DNA of 64,000 nt from Pacificispira sp033344895 (GCA_965229685.1 OZ245920.1:2976001-3040000); one strand, 5' to 3'. Counted from the stretch's first letter, positions 42,583 through 52,355 are shown. The notes: a model not told the origin generated them from the letters alone. Made by a program: numbers and translations.

Positions 42583-44528
42583 CAGTCCGTCTCCTCCACT
42601 TCGACAAGCAGGGTTTTCGCCGCAACACTGGCACCGGCCGAAGCCGAAAGCCGGGCAATTCTTCCGTCATGGGGTGCGGTCAAGGTGTGCACCAGCTTCA
42701 TCGCCTCCATGACCAGCAGCGGCTGGCCCTTGGCAACAACCTCCCCTTCGGCAACCAGTACCTCGGTGATCAATCCAGTCAGCGGGGCCTGAATTGCCCC
42801 TTCGGCCGTACTTTCGGATGGGGTCGCCATGCGTGCCTCGGCAAGGGGCCGCAGCGTCAGCGCAATGGACATCCCGCCATCCGCGGCGTGGGCGGCGCCA
42901 TCCCTGAGGCTCAATCCCGCCGGCGGCGCGCCCAGCGCAATTGTCCGCGCGCCATCCGACACAGCCGGATCCGCACCGAAATGCACCACGATTTCAGCCG
43001 TGCCATAGTCGTCTTCGACATGGACCGGCGCCCGGCCCGGCATGCAGCGTCCGCCGACCCGGAAACCGTCATTGCGATCGGCCCCCTGCGTCGTACCGGT
43101 CAGGAGGGCCATCGCCGCGTGACCGCGCAGGCGCAACAGCCGGTCATGGTCAGGCTGCCATCCGTCAGGGAAGTTGGTTGCCAGAAATCCGGTCGTCGCC
43201 TCTCCCTTCCGAAAAGCGGGGGCGGCAAGGCAATCTGCCAGAAAGCCCAGATTGCTGCCGATACCATCCAGAACCGTGCCCGCGACACCTTTCGCCAAAC
43301 GATCAAGCGCAGCAGCCCGGTCCGGCCCATGGGCGATCAGCTTCGCAAGCATGCTGTCGTAATGGCTGGACACATCCGTCCCGTTTGCAACTCCCGTATC
43401 AAGTCTCAGCCCCGGAGGAATCTCAAAGGTCTCGACACGGCCGGTAGCCGGAAGAAAGCCCGTTTCCGGCCGTTCCGCGTTGATCCGGACTTCGATGGCA
43501 TGGCCCTTCGGTCGAATCTGATCCTGAGACAGCGGCAGCGGCAGTCCCGCCGCCTGACGCAATTGCCATTCGACAAGGTCGACGCCGCAAATGGCCTCCG
43601 TCACCGGATGTTCGACCTGCAGCCGGGTGTTCATTTCCAGGAAGTACGGACTGTCATCGCCCGCCTGCATGACGAACTCCACCGTACCCGCCCCGGCGTA
43701 ACCGATCGCGGAGGCCAGCTTCGTCGCATGGTCGAAAAGGGCGTCCCGGACAGAAACCGGCAGGTTCGGCGCCGGCGCCTCCTCTATCACCTTCTGATGG
43801 TTGCGCTGAACGGAGCAATCCCGCTCGTAAAAATGCAGAACGCCACCGGCGCCATCGCCAAAAATCTGTACCTCGAGATGCCGCGGCTCCTGAATGAGTT
43901 TCTCCAGAAATACCGTCGCGTCCCCGAAGGATGTGGCAGCCTCCGACCGGGCGGCGGCGAGCGCCTGCGGCAGATCTTCCGGGCACGCGGCCTGGCGCAT
44001 GCCGCGCCCGCCGCCCCCGGCGCTGGCCTTCACCAGAACCGGATAACCGATCTCCGCCGCCGCCGTCGCCAGTTCCTCGTCCGACGCATCGATGCCATCA
44101 AACCCGGGCACGACCGGCACACCGGCTTCCCGAGCGACCCTGCGGGCGGCGATCTTGGATCCCATGGTCTCAACGGCACGGGAATCCGGCCCGACGAAGG
44201 CAAGGCCGGCAGTCTCAACCGCGCGAACAAAGCCGGGGTTTTCAGACAGGAAGCCATAACCCGGATGGATCGCGTCCGCCCCGCCGGCACGGGCCGCCGC
44301 CAGGATTGCCTCGATCTTCAGATAGCTTTCCCCAGCCGGTGCCGGGCCGATGCGATGGGCCTCGTCGGCCATCGCGACATGCAGGGCGTCAGCATCGGCG
44401 TCTGAATAGACCGCGACGGCGCGCAGCCCCAGCCGGCGGCACGTCCGGATGATCCGGCAAGCGATCTCTCCACGGTTTGCGATCAGAACCGATCGGATCG
44501 GATTGGAGGCTGTCAGAAACTCGGTCAT
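42582..44528 (-). CDS. Acyl-CoA carboxylase alpha subunit (biotin carboxylase + biotin carrier)
   Basis: A 648-residue protein: biotin carboxylase N-domain (SVLIANRGEIACRIIRTCR), ATP-grasp with ASAGGGGRGM, EMNTRLQVEHPVTEAI, and a C-terminal biotinyl domain with the acceptor Lys in LVMEAMKLVHTL. This is the layout of propionyl-, methylcrotonyl- and geranyl-CoA carboxylase alpha subunits. The ATG at 44528 is used. The beta subunit gene is four bases upstream, so the substrate is set by that subunit. Confidence 0.92.
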   Translation of the reverse strand: MTEFLTASNPIRSVLIANRGEIACRIIRTCRRLGLRAVAVYSDADADALHVAMADEAHRIGPAPAGESYLKIEAILAAARAGGADAIHPGYGFLSENPGFVRAVETAGLAFVGPDSRAVETMGSKIAARRVAREAGVPVVPGFDGIDASDEELATAAAEIGYPVLVKASAGGGGRGMRQAACPEDLPQALAAARSEAATSFGDATVFLEKLIQEPRHLEVQIFGDGAGGVLHFYERDCSVQRNHQKVIEEAPAPNLPVSVRDALFDHATKLASAIGYAGAGTVEFVMQAGDDSPYFLEMNTRLQVEHPVTEAICGVDLVEWQLRQAAGLPLPLSQDQIRPKGHAIEVRINAERPETGFLPATGRVETFEIPPGLRLDTGVANGTDVSSHYDSMLAKLIAHGPDRAAALDRLAKGVAGTVLDGIGSNLGFLADCLAAPAFRKGEATTGFLATNFPDGWQPDHDRLLRLRGHAAMALLTGTTQGADRNDGFRVGGRCMPGRAPVHVEDDYGTAEIVVHFGADPAVSDGARTIALGAPPAGLSLRDGAAHAADGGMSIALTLRPLAEARMATPSESTAEGAIQAPLTGLITEVLVAEGEVVAKGQPLLVMEAMKLVHTLTAPHDGRIARLSASAGASVAAKTLLVEVEETD

Positions 44529-44532
44529 GCGA

Positions 44533-46134
44533 TCACATCCTGTAAACGGGCCGGGACGGGCGTTCCTCAACGCGGCCCGTCACGACTGAAAGACAGAGCC
44601 CCAGAACCCGTCGCGTATCGCGCGGGTCGATGATCCCGTCATCGAACAGGCGCGCGGTACAGAAATACGGGTTCGACTTTTCCTCGAACATCGCGCGCAG
44701 CTTCGCCTCATGCTCGGCAAGTTCCGTATCGCTGGCCGGATCGCGTGAGATCGAGGCGCGTCGCAGGTCCATCAACACGCTGCTGCCGACATCAGGGTTC
44801 ATGCCGCCCAGTCGCGCATTCGGCCACATGAACAGGAAATGTGGACGGAATCCGCGCCCGGACATGCCGTAATTGCCGGCGCCATAAGAGCTGCCGGTGA
44901 TCACGGTCAGCCGCGGAACCCTTGTATTCGACATGGCATAGACCAGTTTCGCCGAATGCTTGGATATGCCCCCCAGTTCCGCATCCCGACCGACGATGAA
45001 TCCGGTCGTGTTCTGCAGGAACAGAAGCGGCGTGCCGCGCTGATCGCACAGTTCGATGAAATGGGTGACCTTGAGGCAGGCTTCGGCGAACAGGACGCCG
45101 TTATTGGCGACGATGCCGACGGCCATGCCTTCGATCCGCGCGAAGCCGCAGCAGATCGTGTCGCCCCATTCGGGCTTGAACTCATGGAAGTCACTGCCGT
45201 CGACGATGCGCGCGATCACTTCGCGCTGATCGAAGGGGTGCGACAGATGCGTGCCGACGATGCCCGGCAGGTCCGCGATGTCATGAACCGGCGCCACCGG
45301 GTCGGTCCGGTTGACGGCCGGCAGGCGAGTATAGGCCAGGGCGCCAACCATGTCGCGCATCCGGCCCAGGGCTGTGTATTCGTCCGGGACGATGTGATCT
45401 GAAACGCCGCTCTGCCGGGAATGCAGCACCGCTCCGCCCAGTTCGTGCCGGTCGACGATCTCGGAAATTGCCGCCTTCACGATGGGCGGTCCGCCGAGAT
45501 GGATCGAGGCGTTCCCCTCGACCATGATGAATTCGTCGCACAGTGCCGGGATATAGGCGCCACCAGCCGTGCATTCGCCAAAGACCGCTGCCAGTTGGGG
45601 AATTCCCGATGCGGACATCCGGCACTGGCGATGGAAGGTGCCGCCGAAATGGTTCTCGTCGTAGAACACTTCCTCCAGCTGGTTCAGATTGGCGCCGCCG
45701 CAATCGACCAGATAGACGACCGGCAATCGGTTTTCGGCAGCAATATCCTGGGCACGGATATGCTTCTTCACCGTCTCCCGATGGAAGCTGCCCCCCTTTA
45801 CCGTGGCGTCGTTGGCGATGATCATGCAGTCGGTGCCGCGGATTCGACCAATACCGGTGACGATCCCCGCCGACGCGACCTTTCCGTCATAAAGACCCCA
45901 TGCCGCCAATGGCGTCAGTTCCAGAAAGGCGCTGCCGGGGTCGATCAGAAGGTCGATCCGGTCACGCACCGGAATCTTTCCGCGCTCGCGGTGCCGTGCC
46001 ATCATCTTCTCGCCGCCGCCCGCACGTGCCCAGGCCAGCTTCCGGTCCAGGTCATCGATCAGCGCGGCATAGTCGTCGGCGCGCTGGCGGAGCGCCTCGG
46101 ACTGCGGGTCGATTTGGGAGTTGAGAAGCGCCAT
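44533..46134 (-). CDS. Acyl-CoA carboxylase beta subunit (methylcrotonyl/geranyl-CoA type)
   Basis: A 533-residue carboxyltransferase, the size of MccB. GECTAGGAYIPALCDEFIMVEG, GGPPIVKAAISEIV and TGSSYGAGNYGMSGRGF are family blocks. It moves carboxyl from biotin to an unsaturated acyl-CoA; the exact substrate (3-methylcrotonyl-CoA, geranyl-CoA or another) cannot be fixed by eye. It is the first gene of the operon and diverges from a TetR gene with an operator-like motif between them. Confidence 0.9.
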   Translation of the reverse strand: MALLNSQIDPQSEALRQRADDYAALIDDLDRKLAWARAGGGEKMMARHRERGKIPVRDRIDLLIDPGSAFLELTPLAAWGLYDGKVASAGIVTGIGRIRGTDCMIIANDATVKGGSFHRETVKKHIRAQDIAAENRLPVVYLVDCGGANLNQLEEVFYDENHFGGTFHRQCRMSASGIPQLAAVFGECTAGGAYIPALCDEFIMVEGNASIHLGGPPIVKAAISEIVDRHELGGAVLHSRQSGVSDHIVPDEYTALGRMRDMVGALAYTRLPAVNRTDPVAPVHDIADLPGIVGTHLSHPFDQREVIARIVDGSDFHEFKPEWGDTICCGFARIEGMAVGIVANNGVLFAEACLKVTHFIELCDQRGTPLLFLQNTTGFIVGRDAELGGISKHSAKLVYAMSNTRVPRLTVITGSSYGAGNYGMSGRGFRPHFLFMWPNARLGGMNPDVGSSVLMDLRRASISRDPASDTELAEHEAKLRAMFEEKSNPYFCTARLFDDGIIDPRDTRRVLGLCLSVVTGRVEERPSRPVYRM

Positions 46135-46170
46135 GCCCCTAACAGTTCCTTTCTGGAAAAATATTGTTAC

Positions 46171-46183
46171 CTAACGTTCGTTT
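46171..46183. promoter_or_regulatory. Operator-like motif in carboxylase/TetR divergent promoter
   Basis: CTAACGTTCGTT at 46171-46182 lies inside a wider imperfect palindrome (ACC-n-AACG-nn-CGTT-n-GGT) in the 97-base gap between divergent genes. Eleven of twelve bases recur upstream of the second TetR gene at 57929-57940. It is the likely binding site of the adjacent TetR protein. Confidence 0.55.
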
Positions 46184-46231
46184 GGTGTAGACAGCGGCCT
46201 ACGCAATTCAGCCACGGCATGAGGAGTTCCG

Positions 46232-46849
46232 ATGCCCCAGTCCGACGCCCCCCGTAAGGCCCGGCTTCGTGATGTGTCCCGGCGAACCATTCTGGACCGG
46301 ACGGCCCGGCTCCTGGTGGAACGGGGATACTCGTCGACATCTCTGCGCGAGATCGCCAAAGCCGTCGGAATGAAGGCCGGCAGCCTGTACTACCACTTCG
46401 ACAACAAGGAGAGCCTGGTCGAGGAGATCCTGACCGAAGGGGTGGTCCATGTTCAGGAAAGTGTGGGCGCGGCCCTGGACGCGGCGCGGGATGCCGGCCC
46501 GATGGAACGCCTGCGCATCGCGATGGAATGCCACCTGCGCACCCTGCATGAACAAAGCGATTACGCGTCGGCGCATATTCGCTGTTTCGCCCATGTGCCC
46601 CCGGAAATCCGACATCGACTTCGAAAGGTCCGGGAAGATTACGACGCCGTCTGGATACAACTGCTGAAAGAGGCCGAGGATGCGGGCGCCCTGGCCGAGG
46701 GAATCGACCCGCATTTCCTGCGCATGACCTTGTTCGGCACGCTGAACTGGACACTGGAATGGCGACTGCCGCCGGGTCGCAGCCTGGAAGACCTGACGAA
46801 CCAGTTCTATCGCATCGTATTTGAGGGAGCCGCCCGTGACCGAGCGTAA
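46232..46849 (+). CDS. TetR-family regulator (KstR2-like C-terminal domain)
   Basis: A 205-residue regulator with an N-terminal HTH (RTILDRTARLLVERGYSSTSLREIAKAVGMKAGSLYYHFDN begins near residue 18) and a ligand domain ending LFGTLNWTLEWRLPPG, a pattern of TetR proteins that sense acyl-CoA esters. It is divergent from the carboxylase operon and overlaps the racemase gene, so it probably represses both, released by a CoA intermediate. A GAGGAG site precedes the ATG. Confidence 0.87.
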   Translation: MPQSDAPRKARLRDVSRRTILDRTARLLVERGYSSTSLREIAKAVGMKAGSLYYHFDNKESLVEEILTEGVVHVQESVGAALDAARDAGPMERLRIAMECHLRTLHEQSDYASAHIRCFAHVPPEIRHRLRKVREDYDAVWIQLLKEAEDAGALAEGIDPHFLRMTLFGTLNWTLEWRLPPGRSLEDLTNQFYRIVFEGAARDRA

Positions 46850-48014
46850 GGGACCGCTGACAGGCGTCCGCATTGTCGAGATGACCGGAATCGGCCCGGT
46901 TCCCTATGCCGCCATGATCCTGGCCGACATGGGCGCGGAAATACTGCGCATCGACCGTCCCGGCGGGTATCCGGCCGTTGGCCCGACGCTCGATTTCTCG
47001 GCCATGGAAAAGGCATCGATTTTCTACCGCTCCCGACGTCTGGTGCGTGTCGATTTGAAGACCAAGGCCGGACGCGATCTGGTACTGGACCTGATCGGGA
47101 AGGCCGATGCGCTGCTGGAAGGCTACCGGCCCGGCACCATGGAACGGCTCGGGCTCGGTCCGGAACCCTGCCTCACCCGCAATGCCGCCCTGTCCTACGT
47201 TCGGGTCACCGGCTGGGGTCAGGGTGGACCGATGGCCCGGATGGCCGGCCATGACATGAACTATATCGGGGTGTCGGGCGCACTGTCCCTTTTCGCCCGC
47301 GACGGCAAGCTGCCGCCCGGAATCCCGCCGCTGATCGGCGACATGGCAGGCGGCGCACTGTTCGCCGTGATCGGCTGTTTGGCCGCCGTACTGAACGCCA
47401 GAGCGACTGGGCAGGGCCAAGTGGTCGACGCCAACATGGTCGACGGCACCGCCAATCTTTATACCCTGCTGTCCGCCTTGGCGGCGATGGGCCTGCACGA
47501 TGTCCAGGCGGGAAACAATGTTCTGGATGGCGGTCGCCACTACTATCGGACCTATGTCTGCGGCGACGGACTGCCGATCGCGGTTGGTGCGATCGAGCCG
47601 GGGTTCCGCAAGGTACTGCTCGAAAAACTCGACCTCTTGGACGATCCGCGCTTCCGGAGTGACATCCCGGAGGACGAGGTCTACTGCACGGAAACGCTCG
47701 CCAACCGCTTCGCAGGGCAGCCGCGCGACCACTGGGTCGCCCTGTTCGACGGTACGGACGGTTGCGTAACGCCTGTCCTGACGCTGGACGAGGCACCGCA
47801 CCACCCCCACAACCAGGAACGGGGGGTTTTCCGAACCGTCGACGGCGTGGTGCAGCCGGCGCCTGCCCCACGTTTTGAAGGCACGCCGGGCGACATCTCG
47901 ACACCGGCCGCGGCTGCCAGCCGCAGCGACCCCGACATCCTCGCGCATTGGGGCGTCGACCCGGCGCAGATCGAAGCCCTGGTCCGCGACGGCGTGGTGG
48001 TCGGCGCCGAATAG
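46836..48014 (+). CDS. Alpha-methylacyl-CoA racemase-like CaiB/BaiF family protein
   Basis: A 392-residue family III CoA-transferase-fold protein whose motifs match AMACR/Mcr racemase rather than a transferase: the catalytic His in AGHDMNYIGVSGAL and Asp in LIGDMAGGALFAV, plus VDANMVDGTANL and VAVGAIEP-like VGAIEPGF. Such enzymes swap R and S 2-methylacyl-CoA so that both can enter beta-oxidation. The GTG at 46836 has GGAG six bases upstream and overlaps the TetR stop by 14 bases. It supports a role for this locus in branched acyl-CoA breakdown. Confidence 0.85.
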   Translation: MTERKGPLTGVRIVEMTGIGPVPYAAMILADMGAEILRIDRPGGYPAVGPTLDFSAMEKASIFYRSRRLVRVDLKTKAGRDLVLDLIGKADALLEGYRPGTMERLGLGPEPCLTRNAALSYVRVTGWGQGGPMARMAGHDMNYIGVSGALSLFARDGKLPPGIPPLIGDMAGGALFAVIGCLAAVLNARATGQGQVVDANMVDGTANLYTLLSALAAMGLHDVQAGNNVLDGGRHYYRTYVCGDGLPIAVGAIEPGFRKVLLEKLDLLDDPRFRSDIPEDEVYCTETLANRFAGQPRDHWVALFDGTDGCVTPVLTLDEAPHHPHNQERGVFRTVDGVVQPAPAPRFEGTPGDISTPAAAASRSDPDILAHWGVDPAQIEALVRDGVVVGAE

Positions 48015-48015
48015 C

Positions 48016-49218
48016 TCAGAACCGGCGCGCATCGTCGATGTCCGTCTCTATGGTGAAGGCATCAACGCGGGTCACCGTATCGGCCCGCAGGCGCGTCACG
48101 GTCCGGAATGCCTCTTCAATTGCCGTCTCAGGCAGAGTACGCCCCCGGTATTCCAGGGCGATGTGATCGCGCCCATGCTGGCGCGTGACGCATGCCCGGA
48201 CCGACTCCAATCCGTCCAGCCGCGTGGTTACCGCATTGAGATGGGCCGGATAGATGAAGATTTCCCTTACCTTTACGCCAGCGCCGACCCGCCCTTCAAT
48301 CGGGCCGATCCGCGCGGCAAAGCCGTCCTGTGCGAAGGATTCTGCCCGTGCCAGATCACCGGTGCCGAAACGGATCATCGGCCAACCCCGTGCCAGGGTG
48401 GAGACGACGACCTCCCCCGGCACCCCCGGTTCCAGAGGTGAGCCCGTCTCCGGATCGCAGATCTGTACCAGCCGTTCCGGATGCACCGAGTAGCCGGGAC
48501 GATCATCCTCCTCGTATCCGACCAGACCGACATCGGCGGTGCCGTATCCGCCATGCGTCGAAATTCCGTGTGCGTCCTCCAACCGGCGTCGTTTGCCGTA
48601 CCAGTCCCCGGGCTCCCCGCCCAGGAAGGCTCGGGTCAGGGACCAAACACCCTTCGTCCCGCCATAACGCTCGGCAAAGGCCGCGGCGACCGTTTCGAAA
48701 TAGGCGGTCGACCCCAGAAAGGCGGTCACGCCGGCCCGCGCCATCAACTGGACTTGCAGGTCCGTCTGTCCCGGCCCCGACGGGATGACACTGGCCCCGG
48801 CATCGCGGGCACCCTGACCGAACAGCAGACCGGCCGGCACGAGATGATAGTTCCAGGTGTTCAGGGCAATATCCCCGGGGCCGATCCCCGCCGCACGAAA
48901 CATCAGATCGAACCCGCAGCCGCGCCCCGGCCCTTTCAGAACCGGTTCGAAGATCGGCCCCGGGGAGACATAGATGTGATCGACCTCTTCCATCGGGCAG
49001 GACAGGAAACCGGCAAAAGGCGGGTCCGCGGCCTGCAGCGCCATCAGCCCTTCCTTCTTCAGAACCGGCAACCGGTCGAGACCACCAGGTGCAGCCAGGT
49101 CCTTCGCGGACAACCCGGCATCGCGCAGCCGCGCGGCGAATGCCGGGGCATGCCGGGCGGCCTCTTCAGCGACTTGGGCCAGACGGGTCAGGCGGGAATT
49201 CTGAGCTGTCGTTGTCAT
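48016..49218 (-). CDS. Phenylacetate-CoA ligase-like adenylate-forming enzyme
   Basis: A 400-residue PaaK/F390-synthetase-type protein. Features are LPVLKKEGLMALQ near the N-terminus, GGEPGDWYG, HGGYGTADVGLVGYE and a C-terminal domain (FIYPAHLNAVTTRLDG). It should activate an aromatic or similar acid with CoA. The ATG at 49218 overlaps the LivF stop and has GAGGTGG upstream. It is the last gene of a ten-gene operon with a Liv importer and a second ligase. Confidence 0.82.
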   Translation of the reverse strand: MTTTAQNSRLTRLAQVAEEAARHAPAFAARLRDAGLSAKDLAAPGGLDRLPVLKKEGLMALQAADPPFAGFLSCPMEEVDHIYVSPGPIFEPVLKGPGRGCGFDLMFRAAGIGPGDIALNTWNYHLVPAGLLFGQGARDAGASVIPSGPGQTDLQVQLMARAGVTAFLGSTAYFETVAAAFAERYGGTKGVWSLTRAFLGGEPGDWYGKRRRLEDAHGISTHGGYGTADVGLVGYEEDDRPGYSVHPERLVQICDPETGSPLEPGVPGEVVVSTLARGWPMIRFGTGDLARAESFAQDGFAARIGPIEGRVGAGVKVREIFIYPAHLNAVTTRLDGLESVRACVTRQHGRDHIALEYRGRTLPETAIEEAFRTVTRLRADTVTRVDAFTIETDIDDARRF

Positions 49219-50012
49219 CCCAGCCACCTCTTGCGGCGGCGATAGTGCTTCACGTCACGATAGCTCGGTCGGTCCGCCGCACCTGACATGCCGAGATAGA
49301 ATTCCTGTACGTCCTGATTGCCCTGAAGCTGTTCGCGGTCGCCATGCAGCACGATGCGCCCGCCTTCCATGATGTAGCCGTAGTCGCATTGCGCGATGGC
49401 GGCGCGAGCGTTCTGCTCGACAAGAAGCACCGTCAGCCCCTCTTCGCGCTTGATGCGCCCGATGGTCTGAAAAAGCTGCTGAACCAGGATCGGAGCAAGG
49501 CCCATGGACGGCTCATCAAGGATCAGCAGTTCGGGCCGGGCCATCAGGGCGCGGCCGATCAGCACCATCTGCATTTCGCCGCCCGACAGGTATCCAGCCG
49601 TGCGGTTCAGCAGCGGCGGCAGGGCGGGGAAGTAGTCATAGACCCGTTCCAGATCGGCCTTTACAGCAGACCGGTCGGCCCGCAGATGAGCGCCGACCAT
49701 CAAGTTCTGCAACACCGTCAGATGCCCCAGGACGCGGCGCCCTTCCAGCACCTGAACAATGCCGTCGCGCACCGTATCGGACGGATCCGCATTGGCTATG
49801 TCCTTGCCCTTGTATGTGATCCGTCCGGCGGTGACCTCCCCCAGTTCGGAATGCAACAAGGAAGAAATCGCCTTGAGGGTGGTCGTCTTCCCGGCACCAT
49901 TGGCGCCGAGAAGAACCACCATCTGGCCCTCGCGAACCTCGATATTCGTCGAGCGCAGTACCTGGATCACGCCGTTATAGACGACATCCACGTTGGCGAG
50001 GGTAAGCGTCAT
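49215..50012 (-). CDS. livF: Branched-chain amino acid-type ABC transporter ATPase LivF
   Basis: A 265-residue ABC ATPase with Walker A GANGAGKTTTL, signature YLSGGEMQMVLIGRAL, Walker B LLILDEPSMGLAP. The GIVQVLEGRRVLGHLTVLQNL segment marks the LivF subgroup. The ATG at 50012 is used; a GTG at 50027 overlapping the upstream stop is possible. The C-terminus extends about 20 residues beyond the usual length (YRDVKHYRRRKRWLG). Confidence 0.9.
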   Translation of the reverse strand: MTLTLANVDVVYNGVIQVLRSTNIEVREGQMVVLLGANGAGKTTTLKAISSLLHSELGEVTAGRITYKGKDIANADPSDTVRDGIVQVLEGRRVLGHLTVLQNLMVGAHLRADRSAVKADLERVYDYFPALPPLLNRTAGYLSGGEMQMVLIGRALMARPELLILDEPSMGLAPILVQQLFQTIGRIKREEGLTVLLVEQNARAAIAQCDYGYIMEGGRIVLHGDREQLQGNQDVQEFYLGMSGAADRPSYRDVKHYRRRKRWLG

Positions 50013-50020
50013 GACCCGGT

Positions 50021-51214
50021 TCACCACTTCTCGAGTTGAGGGACATCGATCCAGCCGGTATCGGCAGGCACGATCTGGCCATTCCTGACGACTTCGGCCG
50101 TGGCCTTGATGTCTCCGACGGGGAACGGCGCGGAGGTGTCGAAGTCCAGCGTCGGGAGCGCTCCCAGCAGCTGCTCCTCACTGTATTCATGCGCCATCAG
50201 CGCGTCGTACATCGCCTGACCGGTGACATTGTCCTTGCCCACCGCAGCAACAGCGTTTTCCAGAACTCGAAGGGCAAGAATGGCCTGGGCGCTGGCCTGG
50301 GCCGTGATCAGACCCCATTTGCCGTCGGTCTTGTACTCCTCGAACACGTCCCGGATCGGCAGATCCGCCTTGCCCGGCGCAGCGAAACTGAAGGCGCTGT
50401 AGGACCCGTCGAGCTGATCCAGCGCGATGCCCTTCGACGATTCATAGAGGCCGTTATGGGTCGACGCGACAATCGGAACGGTCTGCCCGAGTTCCTGCAT
50501 CGCCTTGGCGGTCGCGATGACTTGCGCCGTCGTACCGCCGACCAGGACGAGGTCCGGCCCGTCGGCCAGGGCCGAACGCACCTGCGGGGTAAGCGACACC
50601 GGCGAAGTGTCGGCCCATTGCACGCTGGTCACCTCGAACCGGTCCGGATACTGGGTGGCCAGTTGCTTCACACCGTTCACCTGATCGACGAAGCCGGCCT
50701 GGTTCTGGGTGGAGACCGCCGCGATTTTAAGGACATCGCCCTTCTTCGCCTGCAGGTCGGAGAACAGACCCGCGAACTCGTGGCTGTAGGTCGGCCGGAT
50801 GGAGAAATGCCAGCCATCCGGCTTCCAGACCAGGCCGACCATCGCAGTGCCCAGCAGCATCGGCACCTTGTCGTTCGGCAGTCGCCCCATCAGCGTAACC
50901 ATATCCGGCGACCCGAAGCCCAGATGCATGACGGGGTTTTCCGACGAAAGGATCGCCGGCCAAGTCTTGGCGACGACGGCGCTGTCATAGCGCATGTCAT
51001 GAATTTTCAGATCCACCTCGACATCCAGGCCGGTGCCGACTTCCTTGTTCCAATAGGCAACCATGGCCTTCAGACCGGCCATGGCATCGGGCATGACATC
51101 GGCGAAGGGACCCGAATAATCGGCGCTGGCCGTCATCACGTAGGTTTCCGCCGAAGCGGGACCCGCTAGGCAGAACGCGGTCGCGCCCGCCAATATCATC
51201 GACTTGAGCTTCAT
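50021..51214 (-). CDS. Liv-type ABC transporter periplasmic binding protein
   Basis: A 397-residue protein with a Sec signal (MKLKSMILAGATAFCLAG, cleavage after ASA) and a type I periplasmic-binding fold. It belongs to the LivK-like group that often binds aromatic or other organic acids rather than amino acids. A GAGGAGGAAA ribosome site precedes the ATG. It supplies ligand to the LivHM permeases encoded upstream in the operon. The ligand is unknown, but two acyl-CoA ligases in the operon point to a carboxylic acid. Confidence 0.87.
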   Translation of the reverse strand: MKLKSMILAGATAFCLAGPASAETYVMTASADYSGPFADVMPDAMAGLKAMVAYWNKEVGTGLDVEVDLKIHDMRYDSAVVAKTWPAILSSENPVMHLGFGSPDMVTLMGRLPNDKVPMLLGTAMVGLVWKPDGWHFSIRPTYSHEFAGLFSDLQAKKGDVLKIAAVSTQNQAGFVDQVNGVKQLATQYPDRFEVTSVQWADTSPVSLTPQVRSALADGPDLVLVGGTTAQVIATAKAMQELGQTVPIVASTHNGLYESSKGIALDQLDGSYSAFSFAAPGKADLPIRDVFEEYKTDGKWGLITAQASAQAILALRVLENAVAAVGKDNVTGQAMYDALMAHEYSEEQLLGALPTLDFDTSAPFPVGDIKATAEVVRNGQIVPADTGWIDVPQLEKW

Positions 51215-51302
51215 CACGTGTTTCCTCCTCTGTTGTTCGGATAACCCGCCCCGTTCGCCGGGGTCTGATCCTGTTCTTGTCCCATAGCGGTCCGTTGCGC
51301 GG

Positions 51303-52355
51303 TCAGTTGCGCGGAAATGGCCATAGCCGGAACCCGGTGACCGCCGTGTGCCAGAGATGCGCAAGGCCGCGCGGCTCGAAGATGAGCGCGATCAGGATGC
51401 ACAGTGCGAGCACGACGGAGCTGAGCGCGAAGACCGCCCCTCCCCCCATGAAGGCGCCGGATTGCATGAAGGCATTGGCCGCTGCGTGCAGGCTTTCCTG
51501 AACCAGCGTGACGAAGACCACGCCCAGGATCGGGCCCAGCGGCGTGTGAATGCCGCCGACGATCAGCATGCCCAGATACCAAACCGACGTGAAAAGGGTG
51601 AAGCTGGACACGGTCACGAACTGCAGGAAATAGGCGAGGATGGCGCCCGCCACCCCGGCATAGAGGGCGCCGGCAAAGAAGGCTTCGATCTTGATCCGGG
51701 TGACGGGTATCCCCAGAACGCCGGCCGCCGTATCGTTGTCATGGACCGCACGCAGGGCGCGACCGAAACGCGATCTTGGCAGATTGAACCCGGTCCAGAC
51801 CGCCAGTACGGCGAAGGCAAAGGCCAGGTAGTAGAACCCCGCCGGCGTCGCCAGATTGAGCCCGAACAGGTCCGGCGCAGGGACCGGCATGCCCACCAGC
51901 CCGCCCAGCCAGGACATCGGCAGGGCCAGAATGACGATCGGGAAGATGATCTGCGCCGCCAGCGTGGTCAGCGCCAGATAGAAGCCGCGCACCCGGGCGG
52001 CCGGCAGGGCAAAGATCACCGACACCATGCCCGTCACGAGCGCCGCCGCGGGAACCGCGAGCCAGAAGGGCAGCCCCAGCCCCGCGAATTTCGCCGCCGC
52101 GAAGGCACCGACCCCGACAAAGGCCGACTGGGCGATGTTGATCTGACCGGCCATGCCGACCGTCACGAACAGCCCATAGACGGCAATCAGGGTGATGAAG
52201 AGATGTGTCATCTCCCCCAGAAGCCAGGGTCCTGCGATCAGGGGCAGGACCAGCAGGCCGAGGCAGAGCAGACCCAGCCAGATTCGGGAGCGTCTCGTTT
52301 GAAGGACACCCGCTTCGCCGGCATAGGTCTCGAACCAGATTCCGGTGGGCCGCAT
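51303..52355 (-). CDS. livM: Liv-type ABC transporter permease LivM
   Basis: A 350-residue membrane protein with about nine helices. The family block GMAGQINIAQSAFVGVGAFAA and the coupling region RALRAVHDNDTAAGVLGI identify LivM. It is three bases from the livH stop. Forms the channel with LivH. Confidence 0.9.
   Translation of the reverse strand: MRPTGIWFETYAGEAGVLQTRRSRIWLGLLCLGLLVLPLIAGPWLLGEMTHLFITLIAVYGLFVTVGMAGQINIAQSAFVGVGAFAAAKFAGLGLPFWLAVPAAALVTGMVSVIFALPAARVRGFYLALTTLAAQIIFPIVILALPMSWLGGLVGMPVPAPDLFGLNLATPAGFYYLAFAFAVLAVWTGFNLPRSRFGRALRAVHDNDTAAGVLGIPVTRIKIEAFFAGALYAGVAGAILAYFLQFVTVSSFTLFTSVWYLGMLIVGGIHTPLGPILGVVFVTLVQESLHAAANAFMQSGAFMGGGAVFALSSVVLALCILIALIFEPRGLAHLWHTAVTGFRLWPFPRN

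Noticed and set aside
46167..48032. A 621-residue minus-strand open frame over the TetR and racemase genes
   Set aside because: It covers two genes with strong motifs on the other strand and shows no conserved motif itself.
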